A program made the position numbers and the translations under genes. The notes beneath the pieces are model-generated. The model saw only the letters and a list, made by a program, of their open reading frames with translations. It ran no database searches and was not told the DNA's origin. Below, one piece after another: positions 24,762-34,377 of a DNA stretch of 64,000 bases. Source of the stretch: Colwellia sp. Arc7-635 (lineage in GTDB: Bacteria > Pseudomonadota > Gammaproteobacteria > Enterobacterales > Alteromonadaceae). How positions within the stretch are numbered: the stretch's first letter is position 1; every line of letters starts with the position of its first letter. The stretch spans positions 930,001 through 994,000 of the forward strand of contig NZ_CP034660.1 of the NCBI RefSeq assembly GCF_003971255.1. Reading direction: 5' to 3'.

Positions 24762-25793
24762 ATGAATCAAGAACAAAAAATATTGAAAGATACAGATGAA
24801 AATCTTCCTTTAGTGGACATTTGTGACGAAATTGACAACCTAGGGCCAGGCCGTATTTTAAAAGATGCGCGTGAAGCATGTGGGTTAAGTCAGCAACAGG
24901 TTGCTGAAAAATTAAACTTTAGAGTATCGTTAGTACAAAATATTGAGATTGATAAGTTTGATCTTACCTTACCTGAGGCTTTTAACCGTGGATACATTAA
25001 AAACTACGCTAAGGTGGTTAATATTTCTCAGGAAGATATCTTAGCCAGTTACGAGCAATTAAGTGTCGCAAAGCTAAAATGTGCTGAGTTACAGAGTTTC
25101 TCCAAAGGTACTGAAAAATTAGCAGAGCACAACATGCTAATGTGGATCACTTACCTTATTCTTGCCACCTTAGTCACTGCAACCGTCGTTTGGTGGTTGC
25201 AAACACCATCTGCTCAACCTGAATCGTTAATCACCGATACTCTTGAAGTACCAGCTTCGAAAAATAGTAGTAATGATGAAGAAACTCGTACTGAAATTGA
25301 TAGCGTAAATTCAGTAAATAATGAATTAAGTATAGACTTAGATACTGAAATAGCTGGCGAATTACCTAACGAATTACCGAGTATAGTCATTACTGATGTG
25401 AACACTGATGTGACAAATGCTCTGGTTAATAATGATTTGATTCAGAGTGATGTTGAGCTTAATAAAGAGCAGCCATTAAGTGTAACTCAAGAACAAACAC
25501 CGCAAGTTAATTTAAATAATACTGCGGAAAGTGAGTTAAGCGCACCAATAGCGAATGTTGTTTTCACTTTCTCTGGTGATTGCTGGGTTAATATATATGA
25601 TGCCACGGGTGAGAGAATCGCTTGGGGCGTAAAAAAGTCTGGCTATATCATGAAAATTTCTGGTCAGGAGCCGTTTTCAGTCACTTTAGGTAAGCCTGAG
25701 TTAGTACAAATAGATTACAATGACGTGTCGGTAGATATGTCGACTTTTAACGCTGGAAATATTGCTAAATTTTCATTACCCCTCGCGCCTTAA
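24762..25793 (+). CDS. rodZ: Cytoskeleton protein RodZ (HTH-TM-DUF4115)
   Basis: This bitopic inner-membrane protein links MreB filaments to the cell-wall machinery. An N-terminal XRE-type helix-turn-helix spans about residues 27-90 (LKDAREACGLSQQQVAEKLNFR). One membrane helix follows at about 125-145 (MLMWITYLILATLVTATVVWWL), then an acidic periplasmic linker. The C-terminal domain (VVFTFSGDCWVNIYDATGERIAWGV, from about residue 262) is typical DUF4115. ATG 24762 is used; an in-frame TTG precedes it. The acidic linker is unlike the shorter E. coli one. Confidence 0.93.
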   Translation: MNQEQKILKDTDENLPLVDICDEIDNLGPGRILKDAREACGLSQQQVAEKLNFRVSLVQNIEIDKFDLTLPEAFNRGYIKNYAKVVNISQEDILASYEQLSVAKLKCAELQSFSKGTEKLAEHNMLMWITYLILATLVTATVVWWLQTPSAQPESLITDTLEVPASKNSSNDEETRTEIDSVNSVNNELSIDLDTEIAGELPNELPSIVITDVNTDVTNALVNNDLIQSDVELNKEQPLSVTQEQTPQVNLNNTAESELSAPIANVVFTFSGDCWVNIYDATGERIAWGVKKSGYIMKISGQEPFSVTLGKPELVQIDYNDVSVDMSTFNAGNIAKFSLPLAP

Positions 25794-25838
25794 TACGGTA
25801 AAATTTCGTTAATTAACGTAACAATATTGAATTTTATT

Positions 25839-26957
25839 ATGTTTAAAGAATCTCCAATTATTCGTCGAAAATCCCGCCAGATTATGGTGGGTAATGTTCC
25901 TGTTGGCGGCGATGCACCGATCTCTGTGCAATCAATGACTAATACCTTAACCACTGATGTTGCGGCAACAGTGGCACAAATTAATGCCCTAGAAGCTGTT
26001 GGCGCTGACATTGTTCGTGTCAGTGTACCGACAATGGATGCTGCTGAAGCATTTCGAGAAATAAAACTTCAGACCAATATTCCTCTAGTGGCAGATATTC
26101 ACTTTGATTACCGTATTGCTTTAAAAGTTGCCGAGTACGGTGTTGATTGCTTACGCATTAATCCTGGTAATATCGGCCGAGACGATCGCGTTCGCTCTGT
26201 TGTTGAATGTGCACGTGATAATAATATTCCAATTCGCATTGGTGTTAATGGCGGTTCATTAGAAAAAGATATCCAAGAAAAATACACAGAGCCGACACCT
26301 GAAGCCTTATTAGAATCTGCGATGCGCCATGTTGATATTCTTGACCGCTTAAACTTTCATGAATTTAAAGTCAGTGTTAAAGCTTCTGATGTTTTTCTTG
26401 CGGTTGGTGCTTATCGACTGTTAGCAAAGCAAATTGATAACCCATTACATTTAGGCATAACAGAAGCGGGTGGCTTACGATCTGGCTCAGTCAAATCATC
26501 AGTAGGGCTAGGTTTACTGCTGTCTGAAGGCATTGGTGATACTTTACGTGTTTCATTAGCGGCTGATCCGATTGAAGAAATTAAAGTCGGCTTCGATATT
26601 TTAAAATCATTAAAGCTACGTAGTCGTGGCATTAACTTTATTGCTTGTCCAAGCTGTTCTCGCCAAGAATTTGATGTTATATCTACTATTAATGCTTTAG
26701 AGCAGCGAGTGGAAGACATTATGACGCCAATGGATGTCTCAATTATTGGTTGTATTGTTAACGGGCCTGGAGAAGCGCTGATCTCTGATTTAGGTTTGAC
26801 CGGCAGCAGTAAAAAGAGCGGTTATTATCTTGACGGTATTCGTCAAAAAGAACGTTTTGATAACAATAACTTAGTTGATCAACTTGAACAACGCATTCGA
26901 GCAAAAGCAAAAATGCTCGACGCGAGCAATAAAATTGCCATAAAAGAAGTTGAGTAA
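25839..26957 (+). CDS. ispG: 4-hydroxy-3-methylbut-2-enyl diphosphate synthase
   Basis: This enzyme performs the penultimate MEP-pathway step to isoprenoids using a 4Fe-4S cluster. The protein is 372 residues, equal to E. coli IspG. Cluster cysteines lie in [11 protein letters not shown] and CIVNGPGEA near residues 270-306. The N-terminal [16 protein letters not shown] and ISVQSMTNT blocks are diagnostic. ATG 25839 is preferred to the upstream in-frame TTG at 25827. Confidence 0.97.
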   Translation: MFKESPIIRRKSRQIMVGNVPVGGDAPISVQSMTNTLTTDVAATVAQINALEAVGADIVRVSVPTMDAAEAFREIKLQTNIPLVADIHFDYRIALKVAEYGVDCLRINPGNIGRDDRVRSVVECARDNNIPIRIGVNGGSLEKDIQEKYTEPTPEALLESAMRHVDILDRLNFHEFKVSVKASDVFLAVGAYRLLAKQIDNPLHLGITEAGGLRSGSVKSSVGLGLLLSEGIGDTLRVSLAADPIEEIKVGFDILKSLKLRSRGINFIACPSCSRQEFDVISTINALEQRVEDIMTPMDVSIIGCIVNGPGEALISDLGLTGSSKKSGYYLDGIRQKERFDNNNLVDQLEQRIRAKAKMLDASNKIAIKEVE

Positions 26958-26990
26958 TATTAGTTAATTTATTTCACTATTGCGCTGTTA

Positions 26991-27019
26991 TTTACGTTTC
27001 GTTGCAAACTGCCTATAAT
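26991..27019 (+). promoter_or_regulatory. Candidate sigma-70 promoter of hisS
   Basis: TTTACG at 26991-26996 and TATAAT at 27014-27019 are 17 bases apart. Transcription would start near 27027, giving a leader of about 115 bases that contains repeated CACGCG blocks. Confidence 0.5.
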
Positions 27020-27020
27020 G

Positions 27021-27076
27021 CACGCGATAGAAGCTACACGCGATAAAATAGCTTGTCACAAGCACGCGTGATAAAG
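27021..27076 (+). repeat. Three CACGCG(A)TA-type direct repeats in the hisS leader
   Basis: CACGCGATAG (27021-27030), CACGCGATAA (27037-27046) and CACGCGTGATAA (from 27063) are spaced by about 16 and 26 bases. A GCTTG/CAAGC hairpin (27051-27063) lies between the last two. They are in the predicted 5' leader. Confidence 0.5.
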
Positions 27077-27141
27077 AATATTCTTTGTAATTACAAATGA
27101 ATGAATAATTGAACAGATAAACACAAGCGGGAAAAAAATAC

Positions 27142-28416
27142 GTGAGTAAAGCAATTCAAGCAATTAGAGGTATGAACGACTGTTTACCTTCTGAAACGGG
27201 TATTTGGCAAATGGTGGAAGCTGTATTGCGCCGAGTAGCAAGTAATTATGGTTTTGCTGAAATACGTATGCCGATTGTGGAATCAACTGCCTTATTTAAA
27301 CGCTCTATTGGTGAAGTTACCGATATTGTTGAAAAAGAAATGTACACTTTTGACGATCGCAATGGTGACAGTTTAACACTTCGACCAGAAGGTACAGCGA
27401 GTTGCGTACGTGCCGGTAATCAACATGGTTTGCTATATAACCAAGAGCAGCGCTTATGGTATATGGGTCCTATGTTTCGCCATGAACGTCCTCAAAAAGG
27501 TCGTTACCGTCAATTTCATCAGTTCGGCTTAGAAGCTTTTGGTATTGCAACACCAGACATTGACGCTGAAATCATTATGCTAACTTCTCGGCTTTGGCGG
27601 GAACTTGGCATCAATGAGTTTGTCACACTAGAGCTAAACTCATTAGGTTCGAATGACGAACGTGCAAAGTATCGTGATGCATTAGTGGTTTTTTTAACTG
27701 AAAAAGAAGAACTTTTAGATGAAGACAGTAAGCGCCGTATGCACAGTAATCCTCTGCGTGTATTGGACAGTAAAAATCCTGATGTGCAAGCCGCTTTAGT
27801 TGGCGCTCCTAAATTAGCGGACTATTTTGGTGAAGAATCAAGCACTCATTTTGCTTCGGTTTGTCAGCGTTTAGATGCTGCTGGTATTAAATACGTGGTT
27901 AATGACCGATTAGTACGTGGTTTAGATTATTATAATCGCACTGTATTTGAATGGGTAACATCTAGCTTAGGCGCTCAAGGCACTATTTGTGCGGGCGGAC
28001 GTTATGACGGTTTAGTAGAACAACTTGGTGGTAAAGCAACACCAGGTTTTGGTTTTGCTTTAGGCATTGAACGTTTAGTGCTAATGCTAATCAGTTTAGA
28101 GAAAGCAAATAATATTAGAGCACAAGTTGATGCCTACGTTATTATGCTAGGTACAGACGTTGAAATTACCGCAAACGGCTTAGCTGAACAGTGGCGAGAT
28201 CAAGTACCTGATGTTCGCTTACAATGCCACTGCGGTGGCGGAAATATGAAAAAACAAATGAAGCGTGCGGATAAGTCCGGTGCTCAAATAGCATTGATTC
28301 TTGGTGAAGATGAAATAGCTCAAAAAACGGTCACCGTAAAATATTTGCGCGGACAACAAGAACAACAAAGCTTGCCACTTGAACAAGTGCCAAGCCTTTT
28401 AACAAGTTTACTTTAA
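27142..28416 (+). CDS. hisS: Histidyl-tRNA synthetase
   Basis: This 424-residue class II synthetase charges tRNA-His. It opens with [17 protein letters not shown] and has motif 2 [14 protein letters not shown], the histidine loop [15 protein letters not shown] and motif 3 [13 protein letters not shown]-terminal anticodon-binding domain starts near residue 325. The start is GTG, preceded by GCGGGAAA. It begins the hisS-yfgM-bamB-der operon, with gaps of 9 and 8 bases to the next two genes. Confidence 0.98.
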   Translation: MSKAIQAIRGMNDCLPSETGIWQMVEAVLRRVASNYGFAEIRMPIVESTALFKRSIGEVTDIVEKEMYTFDDRNGDSLTLRPEGTASCVRAGNQHGLLYNQEQRLWYMGPMFRHERPQKGRYRQFHQFGLEAFGIATPDIDAEIIMLTSRLWRELGINEFVTLELNSLGSNDERAKYRDALVVFLTEKEELLDEDSKRRMHSNPLRVLDSKNPDVQAALVGAPKLADYFGEESSTHFASVCQRLDAAGIKYVVNDRLVRGLDYYNRTVFEWVTSSLGAQGTICAGGRYDGLVEQLGGKATPGFGFALGIERLVLMLISLEKANNIRAQVDAYVIMLGTDVEITANGLAEQWRDQVPDVRLQCHCGGGNMKKQMKRADKSGAQIALILGEDEIAQKTVTVKYLRGQQEQQSLPLEQVPSLLTSLL

Positions 28417-28425
28417 GGGTTAGTT

Positions 28426-29064
28426 TTGGACATACATCAAACAGAAGAACAACAAGTAGAAGCGATCAAAAGTTTTTGGAGTAATAACGGTAATGCGATT
28501 ATTGCTGGCCTAGCTATTGGCTTTGCCGGTTTTATTGGTCTTAATTATTATAACGACCATAAATTACAACAAGAATTAAATACTTCAGAAGCTTATCAAA
28601 CAATGATTGAAGCGGCGAGCGAAGACAGCGCTGCTTTTGAAGTCGCAGGGAAAGCTTTTATCGCAGAAAATTCAACATCTAGCTATGCAATGTTAACCGC
28701 AATTGCTTTGGCAAAAGAAGCCGCAGTTAAAGAAGACTGGGTTCAAGCTGAAACATATTTAAGTACGGCAATTGAAAAATCTGTCGATGATGGTATTAAA
28801 GCTGTTGCTACTGTGCGTTTAGCACGTGTGCAATTGCAACTAGAAAAATATGAACAAGCTTTAGCAACATTAACACCAGCACTTCCAGCTTCATTCAATG
28901 CTGGCGTTGAAGAAGTTAAAGGCGATATATACTTGAAACAAGGTAAAACTGAATTAGCCCGTAATGCTTACCAAGCAGCGATCGATGATGCGAGTGATGG
29001 TACTAATCCAGCATTACAAATGAAATTAGATGACTTAGCGCAAGTAATTAACCTAAGCAAATAG
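28426..29064 (+). CDS. yfgM: YfgM, ancillary SecYEG translocon subunit (TPR protein)
   Basis: This 212-residue bitopic protein carries a short cytoplasmic start (MDIHQTEEQQVEAIKSFWSNNG), one membrane helix at about residues 24-42 and a periplasmic TPR region. YfgM works with PpiD at the Sec translocon and in envelope quality control. The start is TTG at 28426, which gives the family N-terminus (compare MEIYENENDQVEAVK in E. coli). It is sandwiched between hisS and bamB, as in E. coli. Confidence 0.92.
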   Translation: MDIHQTEEQQVEAIKSFWSNNGNAIIAGLAIGFAGFIGLNYYNDHKLQQELNTSEAYQTMIEAASEDSAAFEVAGKAFIAENSTSSYAMLTAIALAKEAAVKEDWVQAETYLSTAIEKSVDDGIKAVATVRLARVQLQLEKYEQALATLTPALPASFNAGVEEVKGDIYLKQGKTELARNAYQAAIDDASDGTNPALQMKLDDLAQVINLSK

Positions 29065-29072
29065 AGAGTGGT

Positions 29073-30287
29073 GTGAGCATGTTTATGAGTAAACGCTTTA
29101 ACAAAAAGCTCCTTGCTATCTGCGTTTTAGCGGTAGGGATTTCGGCATGTTCATCGACAGACGATGAAGATGAAGAGCGTAAAGTCGCAGAATTAACTGA
29201 GATAACGGCCTTATTCGAACCGGTAGTTAAATGGGACGTAACGGTTGGTGATGGTGTCGGAGATTATTTCTCTCGTATCAAACCAGTTGTTGCCTACGGT
29301 AAAGTTGTAAGTGCAAGTCGTGATGGTGATGCTTATGCCTTTGATGAAAACACCGGCGACCAAGTTTGGTATGCTGATTTAAGCGATATTGATAATCAAC
29401 GTGGTTTTTTTGATGATAAAGTATCGGCTTTAATTAGTGGTGGTGCTGTCGCTGGTATTAACAAAGTTTTTTTCGGTAGCGAAAATGGCGAAGTTATTGC
29501 TCTTGATGCTGAAAATGGCAAGTTATCTTGGAAAGGCAAGGTTAAAGGTGAAGTTATTGCTGCACCTGCACTAGATTCAGGTAAGCTAATCGTTAATACT
29601 TCATCTGGTGTTTTGAAGGCTTTTAATGCTTCAAATGGCCAAGATGAATGGCAAATTGAACAAGATGTTCCGCCATTATCATTACGTGGCATTAGTGCGC
29701 CATTAATCGCCGGTGGCGGTGTAGTTGTTGGTTCTGCTGATGGCTCTTTAGCGGTTTATTTACTTGAGCAAGGTCGTCAAGGCTGGTCAGTAGATATTGG
29801 TGAAGCAACAGGTTCTACAGAGCTAGATCGAGTGATTGATGTTGATTCAACTCCCTTGGCGTTTGGTGAAAATGTTTATACTGTTTCGTCGCGTGGTAAC
29901 TTAAGCGCGATTGAATTACGTACAGGTCGTGTATTGTGGCAACGTGAATATTCTTCTTATCATGATATATCAATTAGCGGTAACACATTGTTTTTGACTG
30001 ATATTAAGGGCCATATTTATGCGATTGACCGAAATAATGGTCTGGAGCTTTGGAGCCAGTTGTCATTTACTAATCGTGGTGTAACCGGACCTGCTCCTAT
30101 CGGAAACTATGTTGTGGTTGGTGATTTTGAAGGCTACTTACATTGGTTAGATCAAGCAACAGGTGAAGTTGTTGCTCGTCATCATGTTGACAGTAGTGGT
30201 ATTCATACCACGCCAACGGTTGCTAATGGTGTTTTGTATAGCCAATCACGTGATGGTGACTTAGAAGCGATTACAATTCCGGAATAA
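29073..30287 (+). CDS. bamB: Outer membrane protein assembly factor BamB
   Basis: This lipoprotein is part of the BAM complex that folds outer-membrane barrels. The signal ends in a lipobox (AVGISAC, C26 from the GTG start). The mature part is an eight-bladed PQQ-like beta-propeller with repeats such as AYAFDENTGDQVWYADL, VIALDAENGKLSW and IYAIDRNNGLELWSQL. The start is uncertain: GTG 29073, ATG 29079 or ATG 29085 are all in frame. ATG 29079 has the best spacing from GAGAG. A strong hairpin follows the stop. Confidence 0.95.
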   Translation: MSMFMSKRFNKKLLAICVLAVGISACSSTDDEDEERKVAELTEITALFEPVVKWDVTVGDGVGDYFSRIKPVVAYGKVVSASRDGDAYAFDENTGDQVWYADLSDIDNQRGFFDDKVSALISGGAVAGINKVFFGSENGEVIALDAENGKLSWKGKVKGEVIAAPALDSGKLIVNTSSGVLKAFNASNGQDEWQIEQDVPPLSLRGISAPLIAGGGVVVGSADGSLAVYLLEQGRQGWSVDIGEATGSTELDRVIDVDSTPLAFGENVYTVSSRGNLSAIELRTGRVLWQREYSSYHDISISGNTLFLTDIKGHIYAIDRNNGLELWSQLSFTNRGVTGPAPIGNYVVVGDFEGYLHWLDQATGEVVARHHVDSSGIHTTPTVANGVLYSQSRDGDLEAITIPE

Positions 30288-30345
30288 ATTATTCTATCAT
30301 CAGTTAATAAATATTAACTGACTGAATATTTAGACTAAAATTATA

Positions 30346-30385
30346 AACGGCTCCAGTGTAAAGACACTGGAGCCGTTGTTTATTA
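30346..30385. terminator. Perfect 14-bp hairpin between bamB and der
   Basis: AACGGCTCCAGTGT (30346-30359) pairs exactly with ACACTGGAGCCGTT (30364-30377) across an AAAG loop. The following GTTTATTAATAAA is only a weak U-tract. It may terminate, or stabilise and separate the bamB and der messages. Confidence 0.7.
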
Positions 30386-30436
30386 ATAAAGCCAGTATAA
30401 CTTTTGGGTTATGTTGAGTTTAAAGAGAAATTTGAG

Positions 30437-31918
30437 ATGAAGATGCTTCCTGTAGTAGCGCTTGTTGGTCGACCTAACGTCGGCAAGTCAACATTATTTA
30501 ATCGACTAACGCGCAGTCGAGACGCGTTAGTTGCCGACTATCCTGGTTTAACTCGTGATCGCCAATACGGAAAAGCTGAAGTTGAAGAGCATCCTTTTAT
30601 TGTTATTGATACCGGGGGTATTGAAGGCGATGAAAAGGGCATTGATGCTTTAATGGCTGAGCAATCACTTATTGCTATTGATGAAGCTGATGCGGTTTTA
30701 TTTATGGTTGATGCCAGAGCGGGTTTAACCTCTGCCGATCAAGGTATTGCCGCTCATTTACGTAAGCAAGATAAAAAAGTCTTCTTGGTTGCTAATAAAG
30801 TTGATGGTATTGACGCTGATTCTGCTGTTGCAGACTTTTACTCTTTGGGTTTAGGTGATGCAGTACATCAAATTGCAGCTGCACATGGCCGTGGTGTTAC
30901 TCAGTTATTAACATTAGCGCTAACGCCTCATATTGAAGAGCTTAGTAAGCCAAAAGCACAAGAAAATGATGAGTTTGACGGTGATTACGATGAAAACATC
31001 GATGATGAAGCGTTAGACCAAAAAAATATTGATGAAGCGCCAGAAGAAACCGATACGATTAAACTTGCTATTATTGGTAAACCTAATGTTGGTAAATCAA
31101 CGTTAACTAACCGTATTTTGGGCGAAGATAGAGTTGTAGTTTATGACATGCCAGGCACTACGCGTGACAGTGTTTACATTCCGATGGAGCATAATGGCCG
31201 TCCTTATACATTAATCGATACGGCTGGTATTCGTCGACGCAAAAATGTCACGGATATTGTTGAGAAATTCTCGGTTATTAAAACTTTACGTGCGATAGAA
31301 GATGCCAATGTATGTTTGTTAATTATTGACGCACAAGAAGGCATTAGTGACCAAGATTTAAGTTTATTAGGCTTTATTTTAGAAGCAGGTCGCTCGTTGG
31401 TATTAGCGGTAAATAAATGGGATGGTTTAGATGACCATGTTAAAGACCGCATAAAGTCAGAACTTGATCGTCGTTTAGGCTTTATCGATTTTGCGCGTAT
31501 TCATTTTATATCTGCATTGCACGGTACAGGTGTAGGTCATTTATATGAGTCTGTCGAAGAAGCTTTTGTTTCAGCAACTAAGCGTATTTCGACTTCTATG
31601 GTAACTAAAATCTTAGATATGGCAGTGTTTGATCATCAGCCGCCAATGCATCAAGGTCGCCGTATTAAACTGAAATATGCCCATGCTGGTGGTTATAATC
31701 CACCGATCATTGTTATTCATGGCAACTTGGCAAAAAATCTGCCAATTTCATATAAACGTTATTTAATGAACTACTACCGTAAATCACTGAAAATAATGGG
31801 CACACCGATAAGAATAGAGTTTAGAGAAACCTCTAATCCGTTTGCAGGTAAGAAAAAGCTGACCTATACCGAACAGAAAAAAATGGCGCGTGCTACGCAA
31901 GGCTATAAAAAAGACTAA
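30437..31918 (+). CDS. der: Ribosome-assembly GTPase Der (EngA)
   Basis: This 493-residue protein has two tandem GTPase domains and a C-terminal KH-like domain, and acts in 50S subunit maturation. The first P-loop is GRPNVGKST and the second GKPNVGKST. The DTAGI and NKWDG motifs are present. An acidic linker (about residues 175-210) joins the domains. ATG 30437 gives [11 protein letters not shown] and follows an AGAGAAA; the frame is open 11 codons upstream but those residues do not fit the family. Confidence 0.97.
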   Translation: MKMLPVVALVGRPNVGKSTLFNRLTRSRDALVADYPGLTRDRQYGKAEVEEHPFIVIDTGGIEGDEKGIDALMAEQSLIAIDEADAVLFMVDARAGLTSADQGIAAHLRKQDKKVFLVANKVDGIDADSAVADFYSLGLGDAVHQIAAAHGRGVTQLLTLALTPHIEELSKPKAQENDEFDGDYDENIDDEALDQKNIDEAPEETDTIKLAIIGKPNVGKSTLTNRILGEDRVVVYDMPGTTRDSVYIPMEHNGRPYTLIDTAGIRRRKNVTDIVEKFSVIKTLRAIEDANVCLLIIDAQEGISDQDLSLLGFILEAGRSLVLAVNKWDGLDDHVKDRIKSELDRRLGFIDFARIHFISALHGTGVGHLYESVEEAFVSATKRISTSMVTKILDMAVFDHQPPMHQGRRIKLKYAHAGGYNPPIIVIHGNLAKNLPISYKRYLMNYYRKSLKIMGTPIRIEFRETSNPFAGKKKLTYTEQKKMARATQGYKKD

Positions 31919-31950
31919 ATCGTTAATTTACTCATGACGATATAATGATG

Positions 31951-31980
31951 AAGGGCTGATTATAAAATTAGCCCTTTTTT
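31951..31980 (+). terminator. Intrinsic terminator of der
   Basis: AAGGGCTGAT (31951-31960) pairs with ATTAGCCCTT (31967-31976), with one G-T wobble, and runs into TTTTTT. Confidence 0.8.
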
Positions 31981-32138
31981 ATGGCTATGTTTATGACGCG
32001 TAAGGAGAACGCTAGCGATAAGTATATTGCTTTAGGCTAGATATTCCGTTAATGTAAAAATTGCTAAGCAGCTTATTTATAGCAAGTTTATTAACTAATA
32101 TTATCTTGATCATTTTGAGCTAAGTCATTTGGAAAACT

Positions 32139-32828
32139 ATGCAAGATAACCCAATAAAAATTGAAACTGTAGACCGATTAAATCGCAACTTAGCTTTATT
32201 ACATCCGGGCGCCACAGTGACATTAGATATGTCTACTCCTGCAGGCCAGCGGGGGAAATTTCGTTCAAACTTTATTGGTTACATGCCAAAAAATTATGTT
32301 TTAGTACAATATCCTGATAGTTCCAAACTTGGTAACTTCTCGCAATATATTACCCAAGGTATGGGGGTGACCGTACGCGGCTTAATTGAAGGTCATGAAG
32401 GTGCCGTAGTGGCATTTGTTAGTAATGTAAAGCAAACAATTCAAATTCCCTCTCGCATTATTGTTCTTGAATTTCCACGAGAAGTTAGTTTACAAAATTT
32501 ACGCTCCTCAATGCGTATTGAAACTTATATAAAAGCAAAAGTTAGAATTAAAGATGAATATTGGGAGACCGTAATCTCTGATATTTCAGTTACCGGTTGT
32601 CAACTCATGGTCAGTAATGGTGAAAAGTTGGTACTAAGTGATGATAAACCCATTGAAGTTATCATTGAGGATTTTCAAGGATTAAAAAACCTTAAGTTAG
32701 AAGCGGAAGTCTGCAACAATAAAACGCAAAGTGATGGCATAATGCTTGGTGTGAAGTTCAACGACTCAAGTATATTGGAGGTAACTAAATTACTACAACA
32801 AGCTGTGATCTCAACGTCTGATTCATAA
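32139..32828 (+). CDS. PilZ domain protein with YcgR-like N-terminal domain
   Basis: This 229-residue protein probably binds cyclic-di-GMP. The N-terminal half is a YcgR/PilZN-like beta domain (GATVTLDM, IGYMPKNYVLVQYPD). The C-terminal PilZ domain starts near residue 120 with the arginine motif RSSMR and has the second signature DISVTGCQL. YcgR-type proteins slow flagella or modulate surface behaviour. No flagellar genes are adjacent, so the target is unknown. Its own promoter region lies in the 220-base gap after der. Confidence 0.85.
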   Translation: MQDNPIKIETVDRLNRNLALLHPGATVTLDMSTPAGQRGKFRSNFIGYMPKNYVLVQYPDSSKLGNFSQYITQGMGVTVRGLIEGHEGAVVAFVSNVKQTIQIPSRIIVLEFPREVSLQNLRSSMRIETYIKAKVRIKDEYWETVISDISVTGCQLMVSNGEKLVLSDDKPIEVIIEDFQGLKNLKLEAEVCNNKTQSDGIMLGVKFNDSSILEVTKLLQQAVISTSDS

Positions 32829-32840
32829 CTTAGCTATTAC

Positions 32841-34187
32841 TTAATTTGTTTCGTTTTCTTGTACGCCGATAACTTTCGCATTTATAACGCCATCTGCCAC
32901 TTCAATTTTAATCTGACTTTCTGGTTTAACGTCTTTAATACTTTTAATCATCTTGTGCTGGTTATCGCGCGTAATACTATAGCCACGGGCAATGGTAGCA
33001 AGTGGGCTAACAATATGTAATTGTTCACACTGATGGGCAAAGCTGTCTCGCTTAGTGCTTAATAACCGTTGCTGGGCGTTAGTCAGCTTTTCTTTAAGTT
33101 GTGTTGCTTGTGCTAATTTTTGTGCTATTTGATGTGATGGAGCGGCACTGAGCAGTCGTTGTTCAAGGTACTCTGGCTTGTGCTTAAGTTGACTGAGTTT
33201 TCGAGTGACTAGCCTTTGTAGGCGTATAGTCAGTTCATCAGATTTTTGCTGTTTATTTTGTAACTGTTGCTCAGGGTGTACTTGGCTTAAGCGGTGCTTA
33301 AAATTTGTCAGCATGTGTATTGAACGTTGTAACTGCTGTTTTAAGGCGAAGTGGCCACGATTGAGTAATTCAGTGACTTTATTTAAGCGTTCATCAAGAT
33401 CCGCTGAGACTATTTCAGCGGCAGCTGATGGTGTTGGAGCTCTTAAGTCAGCAACGTAATCAGATAGCGTGGTGTCTATTTCATGACCAACAGCACTGAT
33501 CGTCGGTAGTGTCGATTGAAAAATAGCGCGTGCGACTATTTCTTCATTAAATGCCCACAGGTCTTCTAGCGAGCCACCGCCTCGTCCAATTAATAATACG
33601 TCGACTTCATTGCGTTCATTAGCCGTCGTGATCGCTTGAGCAATATCATACTTAGCTTGATCGCCTTGTACTAAAGCAGGATAAATAATCACGTTTAATA
33701 GTGGGTTTCTTCGTTTCAATACGGTGATGATATCTCTAACCGCAGCTCCAGTAGGAGAGGTGACAACACCCACCGTTTGAATCAATTTAGGGATTTGTTG
33801 CTTATGATGTAATTCAAATAAGCCTTCAAGATGCAGCTTATCTTTTAATAATTGATATTGCTGTCGTAATAGTCCTTCACCAGCTGACTCCATTTGCTCA
33901 ATGATGAGCTGAAAGTCGCCTCGTGGTTCATATAACGAAACCTTAGCGCGTACTAATACCTGTTGACCATTTTGTGGAGCTATTCTAACGCGGCGATTAT
34001 TACCTTTGAACATGGCACAGCGAACTTGTGACTTTTGATCTTTTAATGATAAATACCAATGACCGGAGCTTGCGGCAATGAAATTGGATATTTCACCACA
34101 TAACCAGACCGTATTTAACTCACTTTCTAAGATAAAACGTACTTTTTTCGTTAGTTCACTTACTTGTAAAATATGCTGTTGGGCCAT
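32841..34187 (-). CDS. xseA: Exodeoxyribonuclease VII large subunit
   Basis: This 448-residue catalytic subunit of the single-strand exonuclease acts with XseB (not in this window). An N-terminal OB fold (residues ~8-100) contains VWLCGEISNF and GHWYLSLKDQ. The catalytic core has GVVTSPTGAAVRDI, IGRGGGSLEDLWAFNEE and AVGHEIDTTLSDYVADLRAPTPSAAAE. A coiled-coil C-terminal region follows. It is divergent from guaB, an arrangement common in gammaproteobacteria. Confidence 0.97.
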   Translation of the reverse strand: MAQQHILQVSELTKKVRFILESELNTVWLCGEISNFIAASSGHWYLSLKDQKSQVRCAMFKGNNRRVRIAPQNGQQVLVRAKVSLYEPRGDFQLIIEQMESAGEGLLRQQYQLLKDKLHLEGLFELHHKQQIPKLIQTVGVVTSPTGAAVRDIITVLKRRNPLLNVIIYPALVQGDQAKYDIAQAITTANERNEVDVLLIGRGGGSLEDLWAFNEEIVARAIFQSTLPTISAVGHEIDTTLSDYVADLRAPTPSAAAEIVSADLDERLNKVTELLNRGHFALKQQLQRSIHMLTNFKHRLSQVHPEQQLQNKQQKSDELTIRLQRLVTRKLSQLKHKPEYLEQRLLSAAPSHQIAQKLAQATQLKEKLTNAQQRLLSTKRDSFAHQCEQLHIVSPLATIARGYSITRDNQHKMIKSIKDVKPESQIKIEVADGVINAKVIGVQENETN

Positions 34188-34377
34188 AAATGTAGTACTT
34201 TTTTTATTGTTAAGGCGTAATAATCGGGTAATTATTTCGTATTATATATTTGTTTAGACAATCATCGACAGTTTATTTTCGTTTTATTGCATTTATAAGT
34301 TTACCTTCGCAGGGAAAGCGGTTAAAATTCTGCCGCAATATTTCCTCCCTAACCACTCATTTTAGAGAGATGTTGCG

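Noticed and set aside
29396-29692. 98-codon minus-strand frame inside bamB
   Set aside because: It is antisense to the propeller repeats of bamB and has no independent support.
34188-34377. PurR operator in the xseA-guaB gap
   Set aside because: I looked for an ACGCAAACGTTTGCGT-like site and found no convincing match.
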